Source: SAR202 cluster bacterium AD-804-J14_MRT_500m (GTDB taxonomy: Bacteria; Chloroflexota; Dehalococcoidia; UBA3495; GCA-2712585). Taken from it: a DNA stretch of 29,860 nucleotides. How positions within the stretch are numbered: position 1 is the stretch's first letter; each line of letters starts with the position of its first letter. Shown piece by piece: positions 7,678-15,733 of the stretch. The stretch is from the NCBI GenBank assembly GCA_009391275.1, contig VEXF01000021.1, positions 1 to 29,860 of the forward strand, written 5' to 3'. The notes beneath the pieces are model-generated. The model had not been told where the DNA came from and ran no database searches. It was given only the letters and a program-made list of their open reading frames with translations. Position numbers and translations under genes: made by a program.

Positions 7678-9042
7678 ATGAACGACCAAACTGATAGCCA
7701 GCCAACCCCGGTTTCGTCAAAAAACCACGATGAAAAAGCATACGTTGCAATAATCGGTCGCCCAAATGTCGGTAAATCAACATTGTTCAACCGTCTGGTA
7801 GGACGCCGCGAGGCAGTTGTGACCGACATCCCAGGAACTACTCGCGACAGGATATTGGGAGATGTAACTTGGGAGAAGCGCACATTTACGTTAGTAGATA
7901 CCGGTGGCCTCGAGCCACCTTCAGAAGACCCGCTAAAAGAAAAGATCCGGTCCCAGGTCGAGACAGCTATGGATGGGGCTGATCTCCTTATATTCATGGT
8001 AGATGGAGATGAGGGTCTTCATCCTATAGATGCGGATATTGCACGGTTCTTGCGCAAGCTTAACAAGCCTTTGATCACAGTTGTAAATAAGGTAGACAAC
8101 CTGAACCGAGAAGTAGCCTCAGCAGAATTTTTCACACTGGGGCTCGGGGAACCGATGCTCATCAGCGCATATCACAACCTAGGAATTTACGATTTGATGG
8201 AGCGTACCGTCGAATTATTGCCGCCAGGTGCTCCCTCGGAGCAGCAACGAGGGGTACCGAGAATTGCGATTCTAGGTAGAACTAACGTTGGCAAATCTCA
8301 GCTCATGAATTCAATTCTCGGTGAAGAACGGGCTATCGTCAGTGATATCGCCGGCACAACCAGAGATTCTCTCGACACACCTTTTGCATTCAATAGGCAA
8401 CCGATGCTACTCGTCGACACAGCTGGCATTCGTAGACGAGGTCAGGTAAAACAAGGCATAGAGCGATACAGCGTACTCCGAGCTTTAAAGGCAATTGAAC
8501 GTTGTGACATAGCTTTTATTGTGATGGATGCCACCGAACTGGCAACCGCGCATGATGCCCATATTTTCGGTTACGCTGCGGATGCATTTCGCGGACTTAT
8601 AGCTGTTGTTAACAAGTGGGACCTATCCCCTGATCGTGATATAGACGGTCGTCGAGAAGCTTCCATCAGAGTTCGCACCAGATTCCATTTCATGCCTTAC
8701 GTGCCTGTCAGTTTTTGCTCTGCCTTAACTGGAGAAGGAGTAGAGCAGCTACTAAAGGACGCTTTGGACCTCTATCAAGAACGCCATCGCAGTATTCCAC
8801 AAGTCGACTTGAGGCACACAATACGGGATGCGATGGCAAATCATCCACCGGCTTCAACAGGAAGAAAGCAGGTTCATATCAAGGAGGTGCGTCAGGTCGA
8901 CGTAAACCCTCCGACATTCCTGTTTGGCGTAAATGACCCTAAGGTTCACTTTTCTTATCGACGATATTTGGAAAATAGAATTAGAGAATCCTTCGATTTC
9001 CGTAGGACTCATTTAAGACTCGTGTTCAAAAGGACCAAATAA
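7678..9042 (+). CDS. der: Ribosome-assembly GTPase Der (EngA)
   Basis: Der is a tandem GTPase needed for maturation of the 50S subunit. Two G domains are visible. The first has GRPNVGKS (27-34), DTGG (74-77) and NKVD (137-140). The second has GRTNVGKS (200-207), DTAG (247-250) and NKWD (312-315). A KH-like domain (about 350-454) ends YRRYLENRIRESFDF, typical of Der. Length 454 fits the family. The first 20 residues are polar and probably disordered. ATG 7678 lies 9 bases after argF and has no clear ribosome binding site, so translation is probably coupled. The order der-plsY-gpsA is conserved in many bacteria. Confidence 0.95.
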   Translation: MNDQTDSQPTPVSSKNHDEKAYVAIIGRPNVGKSTLFNRLVGRREAVVTDIPGTTRDRILGDVTWEKRTFTLVDTGGLEPPSEDPLKEKIRSQVETAMDGADLLIFMVDGDEGLHPIDADIARFLRKLNKPLITVVNKVDNLNREVASAEFFTLGLGEPMLISAYHNLGIYDLMERTVELLPPGAPSEQQRGVPRIAILGRTNVGKSQLMNSILGEERAIVSDIAGTTRDSLDTPFAFNRQPMLLVDTAGIRRRGQVKQGIERYSVLRALKAIERCDIAFIVMDATELATAHDAHIFGYAADAFRGLIAVVNKWDLSPDRDIDGRREASIRVRTRFHFMPYVPVSFCSALTGEGVEQLLKDALDLYQERHRSIPQVDLRHTIRDAMANHPPASTGRKQVHIKEVRQVDVNPPTFLFGVNDPKVHFSYRRYLENRIRESFDFRRTHLRLVFKRTK

Positions 9043-9044
9043 CG

Positions 9045-9770
9045 GTGCGATCAGCAATATTAATGGTTGTCTTTCCGCCAATTCTTGCAATATATTTAGT
9101 TTCCATAATATTAACGCTCGATACAGACAAAACATATACACAATACTTGGTACTAGCACCATTAGCTTACTCTCTTGGCTCTATTCCTTGGGGTTACATG
9201 ATAGTTAAAATATCACAAGGTAAAGATCTACGGGAGCTCGGTAGCGGTAGAACTGGAACATCAAATACGCTCAGAGCGGCAGGGCCCAGAGTCGCACTTA
9301 TGGTGCTGATGTTGGACGTTAGCAAAGGAGTGATAGCCATACTAATGGCCAAAGCTATCGCTGACACACCAATGGCAGAGGTAGTAACGTCCATGTTGGT
9401 ATTAATAGGGCATGTTTGGCCGCTATTCCTGGGCTTCCATGGGGGTCGGGGTATCGGGCCCGGAGCTGGTAGCGTTATTATGATTGCACCGATTCCGCTC
9501 TGCATTGGACTTATTGTCTTTGTCTTAGTGACCGGTACAACAAAACTGCTTTCTCTGGGTTCTCTCCTCTCTTTAGCTGTTATGAGTGTTTTAATCTTGG
9601 CACAGACAATCATCTCTGATCTTTCATCCATCTATCTGATTTTTATCGGAATCGGAACCGGATTGGTTTTCTGGCAACATCGAGACAACATAGGGCGTTT
9701 ATTAAAAGGCACTGAGAGACGACTCGGTCGATCTGCGGGCCCAATCGCGGGAGCCAAACAAGCTCCATGA
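9045..9770 (+). CDS. plsY: Acyl-phosphate glycerol-3-phosphate acyltransferase PlsY
   Basis: PlsY acylates sn-glycerol 3-phosphate with acyl phosphate to give lysophosphatidic acid at the inner membrane. The 241-residue protein has several hydrophobic segments and the three family motifs: LGSGRTGTSNTLRAAG (about 65-80), GHVWPLFLGFHGGRGIGPG (about 122-140), and HRDNIGRLLKGTERRLG near the C-terminus. Usual sequences read GSGNxGATN and GFKGGKG, so Asn is replaced by Arg in the first and Lys by His and Arg in the second, conservative changes compatible with activity. The N-terminal extension of about 35 residues adds one more hydrophobic segment. The start is GTG 9045, 2 bases after the der stop. 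The stop overlaps the gpsA start (ATGA), so the two genes are translationally coupled and act in consecutive steps. Confidence 0.92.
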   Translation: MRSAILMVVFPPILAIYLVSIILTLDTDKTYTQYLVLAPLAYSLGSIPWGYMIVKISQGKDLRELGSGRTGTSNTLRAAGPRVALMVLMLDVSKGVIAILMAKAIADTPMAEVVTSMLVLIGHVWPLFLGFHGGRGIGPGAGSVIMIAPIPLCIGLIVFVLVTGTTKLLSLGSLLSLAVMSVLILAQTIISDLSSIYLIFIGIGTGLVFWQHRDNIGRLLKGTERRLGRSAGPIAGAKQAP

Positions 9771-10765
9771 GTACGGTCGCAGTAATTGGGACCACTACAT
9801 GGGGGACTTGTTTAGCTGGCCAACTAGCCAGAAACGGTGTCACAACAACTTTAGTCGCACGGACTGATTTGGAAGCGATCACCCTTCAAGATCAACGTCA
9901 AAACCCGCATCTTCTGCCCGGGTACAAGTTCCCGCATACATTAACAGTGACATCCGATGCTCAAAGGGCTTTAGCGAACGCATCTTTGGTGATTTTGGCG
10001 GTACCGTCGCACACGTTTCGCCAAAACATAAGACTAATTAAAGACAATATATATCCTGACCAAGCCATCCTAAGTGCCAGTAAAGGCCTTGAAAAAAACT
10101 CCGGCAAGCGTATGTCCCAAGTAATGGAAGAAGAGCTACCTAAAACGCTGTCAGCTGGTTTTTGTGTGCTCTCTGGACCGAATTTAGCTATGGAGATCGT
10201 TGACCAAAAGCCCTCTTCCGCGGTCGTGGCGGCGAGAAACCTCAATACGGCCACCCGGGCTCAATCATTGTTAATGTCCCAGATTTTCCGTGTTTACACC
10301 AACGATGACGTAGTTGGTGTCGAATTTGGAGGCGCGTTAAAAAATATCATCGCCATCGGTTGTGGAATAATAGACGGCCTCAAATACGGGGATAACTCAA
10401 AGGCCGGATTGATCACCAGGGGTCTGGCGGAAATAACCCGACTTGGGGTCCAGGCCGGCGCTAACCCACTAACTTTCGCTGGCCTCGCCGGTATGGGCGA
10501 TTTAGTTGCAACTTGCTCTAGTCGGTTGAGCCGCAACCACTATTTAGGATCGGAAATAGCAAAAGGTCGTAACCTCAATGACGTGCTCACCTCCATGAAA
10601 AACGTCGCCGAAGGCGTGGCAACGACGTCGGCGGCAATAAAGCTGGCGTCAAAATTGGGAGTTGAAATGCCTATCACGCAAGCGACTCACGATGTTCTGT
10701 TCGATGGTCTGGATGCAAGACAAGCTATAGTAGAGTTGATGGGGCGACCTGCAAAATCAGAATAA
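9767..10765 (+). CDS. gpsA: NAD(P)-dependent glycerol-3-phosphate dehydrogenase
   Basis: GpsA reduces dihydroxyacetone phosphate to sn-glycerol 3-phosphate, the substrate of the PlsY encoded just upstream. The 332-residue protein has an N-terminal Rossmann fold, but its dinucleotide loop reads GTTTWGT (8-14) instead of the usual GAGSWGT, so one glycine is missing. SGPNLA (136-141), the catalytic lysine K192 in GGALKNIIAIG, GDNSKAGLITRGL and AGMGDLVATC (241-250) are all typical. Length is normal. The start is ATG 9767, overlapping plsY by four bases. Only 9 bases separate its stop from the convergent rsmE stop, with no terminator visible between them. Confidence 0.94.
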   Translation: MSTVAVIGTTTWGTCLAGQLARNGVTTTLVARTDLEAITLQDQRQNPHLLPGYKFPHTLTVTSDAQRALANASLVILAVPSHTFRQNIRLIKDNIYPDQAILSASKGLEKNSGKRMSQVMEEELPKTLSAGFCVLSGPNLAMEIVDQKPSSAVVAARNLNTATRAQSLLMSQIFRVYTNDDVVGVEFGGALKNIIAIGCGIIDGLKYGDNSKAGLITRGLAEITRLGVQAGANPLTFAGLAGMGDLVATCSSRLSRNHYLGSEIAKGRNLNDVLTSMKNVAEGVATTSAAIKLASKLGVEMPITQATHDVLFDGLDARQAIVELMGRPAKSE

Positions 10766-10774
10766 TTGTCAATT

Positions 10775-11518
10775 TCAACCTCCCAGTTCATCAGCTTCAT
10801 ACATCATCACGGCAGTCGCTACTATTCCAGCTGTTTCAGCCCTGAAAATCCTAGGGCCCAAACTTACCGGAACTATGCCACATCTCCCAGCGAATTCTAC
10901 CTCTTGTGTCTGAAAACCGCCTTCTGGACCTATAAATACATCGATTTTCTTGACCCGGAGGGATCCAATCACATCTTTTAAACTACACCCCTGGGCTGAT
11001 TCCCAAGGAATGAGCGCCAATGATTCTGAATCTACTTCTTGACAGGCAGTAAAAAAATCGATCGGATCGGTTACGATCGGTATCAGTGACCGTCCACATT
11101 GCTCTGCTGATTCGACTACTATCTTGCGCCATCGCTTAATCTTGCGACTTGGTTCTGTAAAATTGACACCTGGTATAGATCTTTTACAAACCAACGGGAC
11201 AAACCTAGATATACCTAGTTCTGTTCCTTTTTGCAGAACCCAATCAAATTTGTCGCCTTTCATCAGGCCTTGGTACAAAGTTAATGCTAAATCAGGCTCT
11301 GTAGTTGAAGTTTTGTGGGAAATCATCGTGGCGATAACACTATTTTTGGAAACTGAATCCAAACGTGCCACCATATCCATTCCAGAACCATTAAATAGTA
11401 CAATTTCGTCTCCAGAAGATAATCTGATAACTCGGAAAATCCGATGAGCTAACTCTCCGGTAATGCTGATCTGGTCTCCTGGACCGATTTCCTGAGATAT
11501 GAAAAAACGACGCATCAT
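10775..11518 (-). CDS. rsmE: 16S rRNA m3U1498 methyltransferase RsmE
   Basis: RsmE methylates N3 of U1498 in 16S rRNA using S-adenosylmethionine. The 247-residue protein has an N-terminal PUA-like domain (MRRFFISQEIG ... ELAHRIFRVIRLSSGDEI) and a C-terminal SPOUT knotted methyltransferase domain. The knot motifs are IGPEGGF (196-202) and LGPRIFRAETA (220-230). The start ATG 11518 overlaps the prmA stop by four bases; a second ATG one codon on is equally possible. The prmA-rsmE pair downstream of dnaJ is a common bacterial order. Confidence 0.94.
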   Translation of the reverse strand: MMRRFFISQEIGPGDQISITGELAHRIFRVIRLSSGDEIVLFNGSGMDMVARLDSVSKNSVIATMISHKTSTTEPDLALTLYQGLMKGDKFDWVLQKGTELGISRFVPLVCKRSIPGVNFTEPSRKIKRWRKIVVESAEQCGRSLIPIVTDPIDFFTACQEVDSESLALIPWESAQGCSLKDVIGSLRVKKIDVFIGPEGGFQTQEVEFAGRCGIVPVSLGPRIFRAETAGIVATAVMMYEADELGG

Positions 11519-12375
11519 TCGCCTTTTTTAAATACCAAAGCAGCCCAGTCATCTAACTGCCTGCTTGCCTGCAAAGTCAAACCTGTATCCACAAGACCTA
11601 ACAAAAATTCACGAACCTGTTCTTGCAAGAAACCTGAAGCGATCAGCACACCGCCCGGCTTTAGGCATGTTTCTAATTCATTGATATTGCCTAGAACCGC
11701 CTTGGCACTGATGTTAACTACCGCTAAGTCGAAGGAATCTGGCCCGGCACATGGCTGTGGCAAGGTACCCGCGTATGCTTTGACTGCATCTCCAACGCCA
11801 TTGAACTTGCAACTCCGACGAGCGATTTTCACAGCCATGGGATCTAGGTCCAAGCCCATAACTGTGTTGGCTCCCAACCTTGCACTAGCAATCGACAAGA
11901 TTCCTGAGCCAACTCCCAGATCCAGAACGGAATCATCAGGCGTTAAACAGTGTTCAAGTTCTTCAAGACAAAGGCGGGTAGTTGGATGATGCCCGGTCCC
12001 AAAAGCCATACCTGGGTCCAGTTCTATAACCAAATCCCGAGGTTCTGCCGTGTACTCTAGCCATGGGGGCTTTACAACTAACCGGTGCCCTACTCGCAGA
12101 ATCGTAAAATGTTCTTTCCATCTATCTTGCCAATCAATGCCGTCGAGTTCCAAAATCTGGAGAGGTTCTATAGGAATCAACGCGCCTACAAGTTTCACGC
12201 CCACATCAATGTGAGCCAAACGTTGTTTCGCATTGGAAGTGACGTATGTTCGGAGCACAGCATGGGTACCTCCCTCATCTTCGATAGAGAACCCACGACC
12301 ATAGCGATTGAACAAATATGAAATTGGCTCCACGAATTCCGAAGGAACCCTTACGCTAAGTTCAAGCCATCTCAT
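11515..12375 (-). CDS. prmA: Ribosomal protein L11 methyltransferase PrmA
   Basis: PrmA trimethylates ribosomal protein L11 using S-adenosylmethionine. The 286-residue protein has an N-terminal substrate-recognition domain (MRWLELSVRVP...) and a class I methyltransferase domain. GTGHHPTT (126-133) is a PrmA hallmark, LDLGVGSG (151-158) is motif I, and a DLAVVNIS stretch is the NPPY-like position, reading VNIS. Length is normal for the family. It lies 67 bases after dnaJ; the gap contains only a short 6-bp hairpin (CTTCAT/ATGAAG). It is translationally coupled to rsmE. Confidence 0.94.
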   Translation of the reverse strand: MRWLELSVRVPSEFVEPISYLFNRYGRGFSIEDEGGTHAVLRTYVTSNAKQRLAHIDVGVKLVGALIPIEPLQILELDGIDWQDRWKEHFTILRVGHRLVVKPPWLEYTAEPRDLVIELDPGMAFGTGHHPTTRLCLEELEHCLTPDDSVLDLGVGSGILSIASARLGANTVMGLDLDPMAVKIARRSCKFNGVGDAVKAYAGTLPQPCAGPDSFDLAVVNISAKAVLGNINELETCLKPGGVLIASGFLQEQVREFLLGLVDTGLTLQASRQLDDWAALVFKKGE

Positions 12376-12442
12376 TACATTTCAACGCGAGCTTCATCTG
12401 GACAAATGAAGGCGTCTATTACTACAAGAACGGTGTAACTGA

Positions 12443-13570
12443 TCAAGTCGCACCAAAAGCGTCTTTAATTTTATCCAGAAGACCCTTGTCCTTGATACTG
12501 CCATTGTTCCAATCCATAGCTTTAGCAAGTTCCTCGAGAACCTCTCTTTGTTCTGGCTCAACAGAGGTCGGCACCTCAAGATTAACAGCTATCAAAATAT
12601 CCCCATTCCGATGATTCCGTATCTGCGGCATACCTTTTGATTTGATACGAAAAACTGTACCAGGCTGGGTACCTGGTGGGATCTTAAGTGACTCGCTTCC
12701 TTCCATAGTTGGCACTTCTACCTCAGTTCCCAAGGTAGCCTGAACAAAGTTAAGCGGCAAGGCAAGATTTAAGTCTGCACCATCTCGGCGGAACAAAGGG
12801 TGAGTGGCCACAGAGATGCTGATGTAGAGATTCCCTGGGGGACCACCATTTAAACCGATCTCTCCTTCACCAGTTAGCCTGACCTGCATTCCGTCTTCTA
12901 TCCCTGCCGGGATATTTACCGCTATCTTGGCTGTGCGCTTCTCACTACCAAATCCCCTGCATGAAGTACATGGAGACCTAATTGTCTCACCCAGTCCAGA
13001 ACACGAACCGCAGGGAACAACTTGAACGAAATTGCCGAATAACCCTCGTTGAGCTCTCCGTACCTGTCCAGATCCCCTACAGGTTCCACACTGAACAGGA
13101 GAACTCCCTGGCTCACAGCGACTCCCGTTGCACTTGCGACACTCCTCAGTTCTTTTTAGCTCAACTTCCCGTTCTATCCCACTATAGGCGTCCTCAAAAG
13201 AGATGATTATCCTGGTTTGCAAGTCCGCTCCCCGCCTTGGAGCACGGCTTGATTGGCCAGTAGCTCCACCAAAAAACGAATCGAAAATGTCTCCAAGCCC
13301 GCCAAAGATATCGAACCCTTCGAAGTCTCTTGAGAAACCCGCATCAGGACCAACGCCGGCATGCCCTAAACGATCGTAACGAGCTCTCTTCTCAGGCTCG
13401 TTTAGTATTTGGTAGGCTTCATTTACCTCTTTGAATTTTGCTTCGGCACCGGGACTTTTGTTCCGATCAGGATGGTATTCCAAAGCCTTCTTATGAAAGC
13501 TCTTTCGAATCTCATCGTCAGATGATCCTCGTGATACCCCAAGAACATCGTAGTAGTCCTTTTTAGCCAA
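12443..13570 (-). CDS. dnaJ: Chaperone DnaJ (Hsp40)
   Basis: DnaJ delivers unfolded proteins to DnaK and stimulates its ATPase. The 375-residue protein has the full type I layout: J domain (1-70) with H33-P-D35, Gly/Phe-rich linker (about 72-108), four CxxC zinc modules (C144/C147, C161/C164, C187/C190, C201/C204), and C-terminal substrate-binding domains. The start is TTG 13570 behind AGGGGG; this gives MAKKDYYDVLG, the normal N-terminus. A perfect TATAAT promoter precedes it in the hrcA-dnaJ gap, so dnaJ can be transcribed apart from hrcA. Neither grpE nor dnaK lies in the cluster. Confidence 0.96.
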   Translation of the reverse strand: MAKKDYYDVLGVSRGSSDDEIRKSFHKKALEYHPDRNKSPGAEAKFKEVNEAYQILNEPEKRARYDRLGHAGVGPDAGFSRDFEGFDIFGGLGDIFDSFFGGATGQSSRAPRRGADLQTRIIISFEDAYSGIEREVELKRTEECRKCNGSRCEPGSSPVQCGTCRGSGQVRRAQRGLFGNFVQVVPCGSCSGLGETIRSPCTSCRGFGSEKRTAKIAVNIPAGIEDGMQVRLTGEGEIGLNGGPPGNLYISISVATHPLFRRDGADLNLALPLNFVQATLGTEVEVPTMEGSESLKIPPGTQPGTVFRIKSKGMPQIRNHRNGDILIAVNLEVPTSVEPEQREVLEELAKAMDWNNGSIKDKGLLDKIKDAFGAT

Positions 13571-13602
13571 AGTTCCCCCTCTAGTGAATTAATGCGTCGA
13601 CT

Positions 13603-13632
13603 ATTATACGAGCGAGAAGGCTAGGTGCTCAA
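13603..13632 (-). promoter_or_regulatory. Promoter for dnaJ with overlapping dyad
   Basis: On the minus strand, TTGAGC (13627-13632), an 18-base spacer and a perfect TATAAT (13603-13608) lie about 33 bases before the dnaJ TTG. An imperfect dyad (GGTGCTC 13624-13630 with GAGCGCACC 13637-13645, two bulged bases) overlaps the -35 and could be an operator. It is not a CIRCE element. Confidence 0.6.
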
Positions 13633-13670
13633 GATAGAGCGCACCAGACAATTATGCGTATGCACAAATC

Positions 13671-14702
13671 TTAAGCGTAGCGCCGCCGATTTGGAATTTT
13701 ATACAGCAGATCTCCCATCAAGTTTGATAGGAATTTTACTCCGCTGATGACATTGTCATATCGCATCCTCTGTGGACCCATCACAGCAACCACACCACTA
13801 GCCTCATTGGGCATTCCGTACCGACATACAACTACACTGAATGGATTGAGACTATCATCAAAGTTCTCTCCACCAATCCGTACAACCACACCATCGGCTT
13901 CGGGTTGATTTGCAAGAATACCCCTAACTAAAGTCTTCCCTTCCAGTATCTCAATTATTTGTTGAGCTTTCCCCTCGTGAAGAAATTCTGGCTGGCTTAG
14001 CAACAACCGGATCCCATCAACCGCATGATCAGCTATTGATTCCGAGTCGTCTTTTTTTAGTATGGTGAGCGTATCCTGTAGTACAGAATCTTCAAACGGA
14101 GTGAGGTTTGCCGGCGTTTCAAGAATTTCTGTGTATCCCATACCACCATATGTTTCATTCAACTTATTTGCCACCATTGTAAGGTCACTTTGAGTATACG
14201 GGTCGTCAAGAGTCAAGAAGTATTTGCGCAAGCGAGCCTCTTGGAAAACTACCACAAGTAACGCCATCAGTTCTTGTATCAGCACGAGTTGAATCTGCTT
14301 TATACGCGGAGATGGTGCCTTCGGATAAGTCACCACTGCCATATTGTCCGAAAGTTCCGACAATATCGAGGCCGCCACTTCCATCCAAACTTCCATATCG
14401 CGGGCCGCTTCACCAAATCTGTTGCGCACTAATTCCTGAAGCCGCATAGATGGTTCTAGATCAATGTCTAACGATTCCACGTAGAACCGATATCCTTTGG
14501 AAGACGGCATGCCTCCTGAAGATATATGCGGTCGAACTATGTAACCAGTTTCCTCTAACTCCGCCATCTTATTCCTGACGGTAGCGGGGCTAACTTTGAT
14601 TGGAGACTGTCGGGCAATACTTTCTGATGCCACCGGGACGGCAGTCCTGATGTACTGCTCTACTAAAGTTCTAAGGATCGCGTTAGTGTGGTGGTTTAAC
14701 AT
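13671..14702 (-). CDS. hrcA: Heat-shock repressor HrcA
   Basis: HrcA represses heat-shock operons by binding CIRCE elements and needs GroE for activity. I place the start at ATG 14702, giving 343 residues beginning MLNHHTNAILRTLVEQYIRT, which matches the family N-terminus. The open frame extends 47 residues further upstream, but that part does not resemble HrcA. A winged helix domain (about 1-75) contains SPATVRNKMAELEETGYIVRPHISSGGMPSSKGYRFYV. GAF-like and C-terminal domains follow, ending VAVMGPQRMRYDNVISGVKFLSNLM. The ribosome binding site is weak (TGAGA). No CIRCE-like repeat (TTAGCACTC-N9-GAGTGCTAA) is seen upstream of hrcA or dnaJ. dnaJ follows after 100 bases, without grpE-dnaK. Confidence 0.92.
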   Translation of the reverse strand: MLNHHTNAILRTLVEQYIRTAVPVASESIARQSPIKVSPATVRNKMAELEETGYIVRPHISSGGMPSSKGYRFYVESLDIDLEPSMRLQELVRNRFGEAARDMEVWMEVAASILSELSDNMAVVTYPKAPSPRIKQIQLVLIQELMALLVVVFQEARLRKYFLTLDDPYTQSDLTMVANKLNETYGGMGYTEILETPANLTPFEDSVLQDTLTILKKDDSESIADHAVDGIRLLLSQPEFLHEGKAQQIIEILEGKTLVRGILANQPEADGVVVRIGGENFDDSLNPFSVVVCRYGMPNEASGVVAVMGPQRMRYDNVISGVKFLSNLMGDLLYKIPNRRRYA

Positions 14703-14791
14703 TCTCAGATTACTTAGACAACTCAGCGTTAATTGCCATTCATTTGACTTGAAGACATAAATCGCAACTAGCTTATCTGTCCTTAAAGTCG

Positions 14792-14821
14792 TTGACTGTC
14801 TGATTACATGATTATTATACT
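14792..14821 (+). promoter_or_regulatory. Sigma-70-type promoter for the BioY-like gene
   Basis: TTGACT (14792-14797), 18-base spacer and TATACT (14816-14821) lie 63 bases before the GTG at 14885. A strong AGGAGG ribosome binding site sits just before the start. No BirA operator-like dyad is visible. Confidence 0.6.
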
Positions 14822-14884
14822 CCTCACTTCCCCCTAGCTCCACATAAAACCAACCGAGCTTTCATTAACATAAAGGAGGAATCA

Positions 14885-15733
14885 GTGGTAGTTCAAACAC
14901 AGTTCCGCACCTTGGCGGAAGAAACATTTGCGTCGAAAAGCATCCACTCGCACCTTCTCTTATTACTAACGGCGAGTGTGCTCATCTCAGTGTTAGAAGC
15001 TATCTCCCCTTATAAGTTCGAACTTATAGATCCGCTGTCATGGGGAAGTGTGGTAACGGATGCTTTCAAAGATCTGGGAATTGTCCTAGGTTTTGCAATT
15101 GGTCTAGCTTATTTAGGACAAAAAGGATCCGTTCTAATTAACAACAATCAGGCTTCTGTAAGCCAATCTCGATCAGTGACACTAATTGAAATAATAAGTG
15201 AAGCTGCACGCCTGGCTATTTTCGCACTGTTTATCACTGTTTTCGCTCGAATATCGATATATTTCGGGAGTAACCCCGTACCTATCACTGGCCAAACCTT
15301 GGCAATTCTTGTTACCGCTGCCGCTCTAGGAGCCCGACAGGGTACATCTGCCACCATAATGTACGTTGCTATGGGTGCCACTGGTATGCACGTTTTCGCC
15401 GGGGGAGGATTTGGGTTGTTCTGGCAAGTAGCTTCGGGTGGCTATCTTATCGGCTTCATTGTGGCTGCAGCCGTCATCGGATTTCTCGTGGAACGTGGCC
15501 TAGATAAAAGCCCAGGTCTATTGCTAGCTATGCTGATTGGTAACATTGTGATTTACGTTCCTGGCCTGCTGCATCTTGCATTTTGGGTTGGTTGGGACAA
15601 AACGATGGAATTTGGACTTTATCCTTTCATACCTGGCGATTTAGCTAAACTATACATCGCATCGTTGATGATGCCAGCAGCTTGGGCTTTAGTAAAATTG
15701 AGAAATAGCAGTAGGATACCCTTATGGAAATAA
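14885..15733 (+). CDS. bioY: BioY-like ECF transporter substrate-binding subunit with N-terminal extension
   Basis: BioY is the membrane S component that captures biotin, alone or with EcfAA'T. Residues 105-275 match BioY: VPITGQTLAILVTAAALGARQG (from 132), GGGFGLFWQVASGGYLIGF (172-191) and YPFIPGDLAKLYIA near the end. Typical BioY has about 180-200 residues. This one has 282 because about 100 residues precede the core, with two hydrophobic segments (about 23-40 and 63-78) and a polar linker. No stop or frameshift separates them from the core. The start is GTG 14885 behind AGGAGG. The 3' end overlaps the next gene by 10 bases. Biotin is the family substrate, not shown here. An 18-bp palindrome lies in the extension (15011-15028). 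Confidence 0.78.
   Translation: MVVQTQFRTLAEETFASKSIHSHLLLLLTASVLISVLEAISPYKFELIDPLSWGSVVTDAFKDLGIVLGFAIGLAYLGQKGSVLINNNQASVSQSRSVTLIEIISEAARLAIFALFITVFARISIYFGSNPVPITGQTLAILVTAAALGARQGTSATIMYVAMGATGMHVFAGGGFGLFWQVASGGYLIGFIVAAAVIGFLVERGLDKSPGLLLAMLIGNIVIYVPGLLHLAFWVGWDKTMEFGLYPFIPGDLAKLYIASLMMPAAWALVKLRNSSRIPLWK
15011..15028. repeat. 18-bp perfect palindrome in the BioY-like gene
   Basis: TATAAGTTCGAACTTATA is identical to its reverse complement. It lies 126 bases after the start codon, in the part encoding the N-terminal extension. It could be an operator or a chance palindrome. Confidence 0.4.

Noticed and set aside
14703..14843. 47-residue N-terminal extension of HrcA
   Set aside because: Known HrcA proteins begin at the winged helix, matching ATG 14702. 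The extension is not similar and covers the promoter region shared with bioY.
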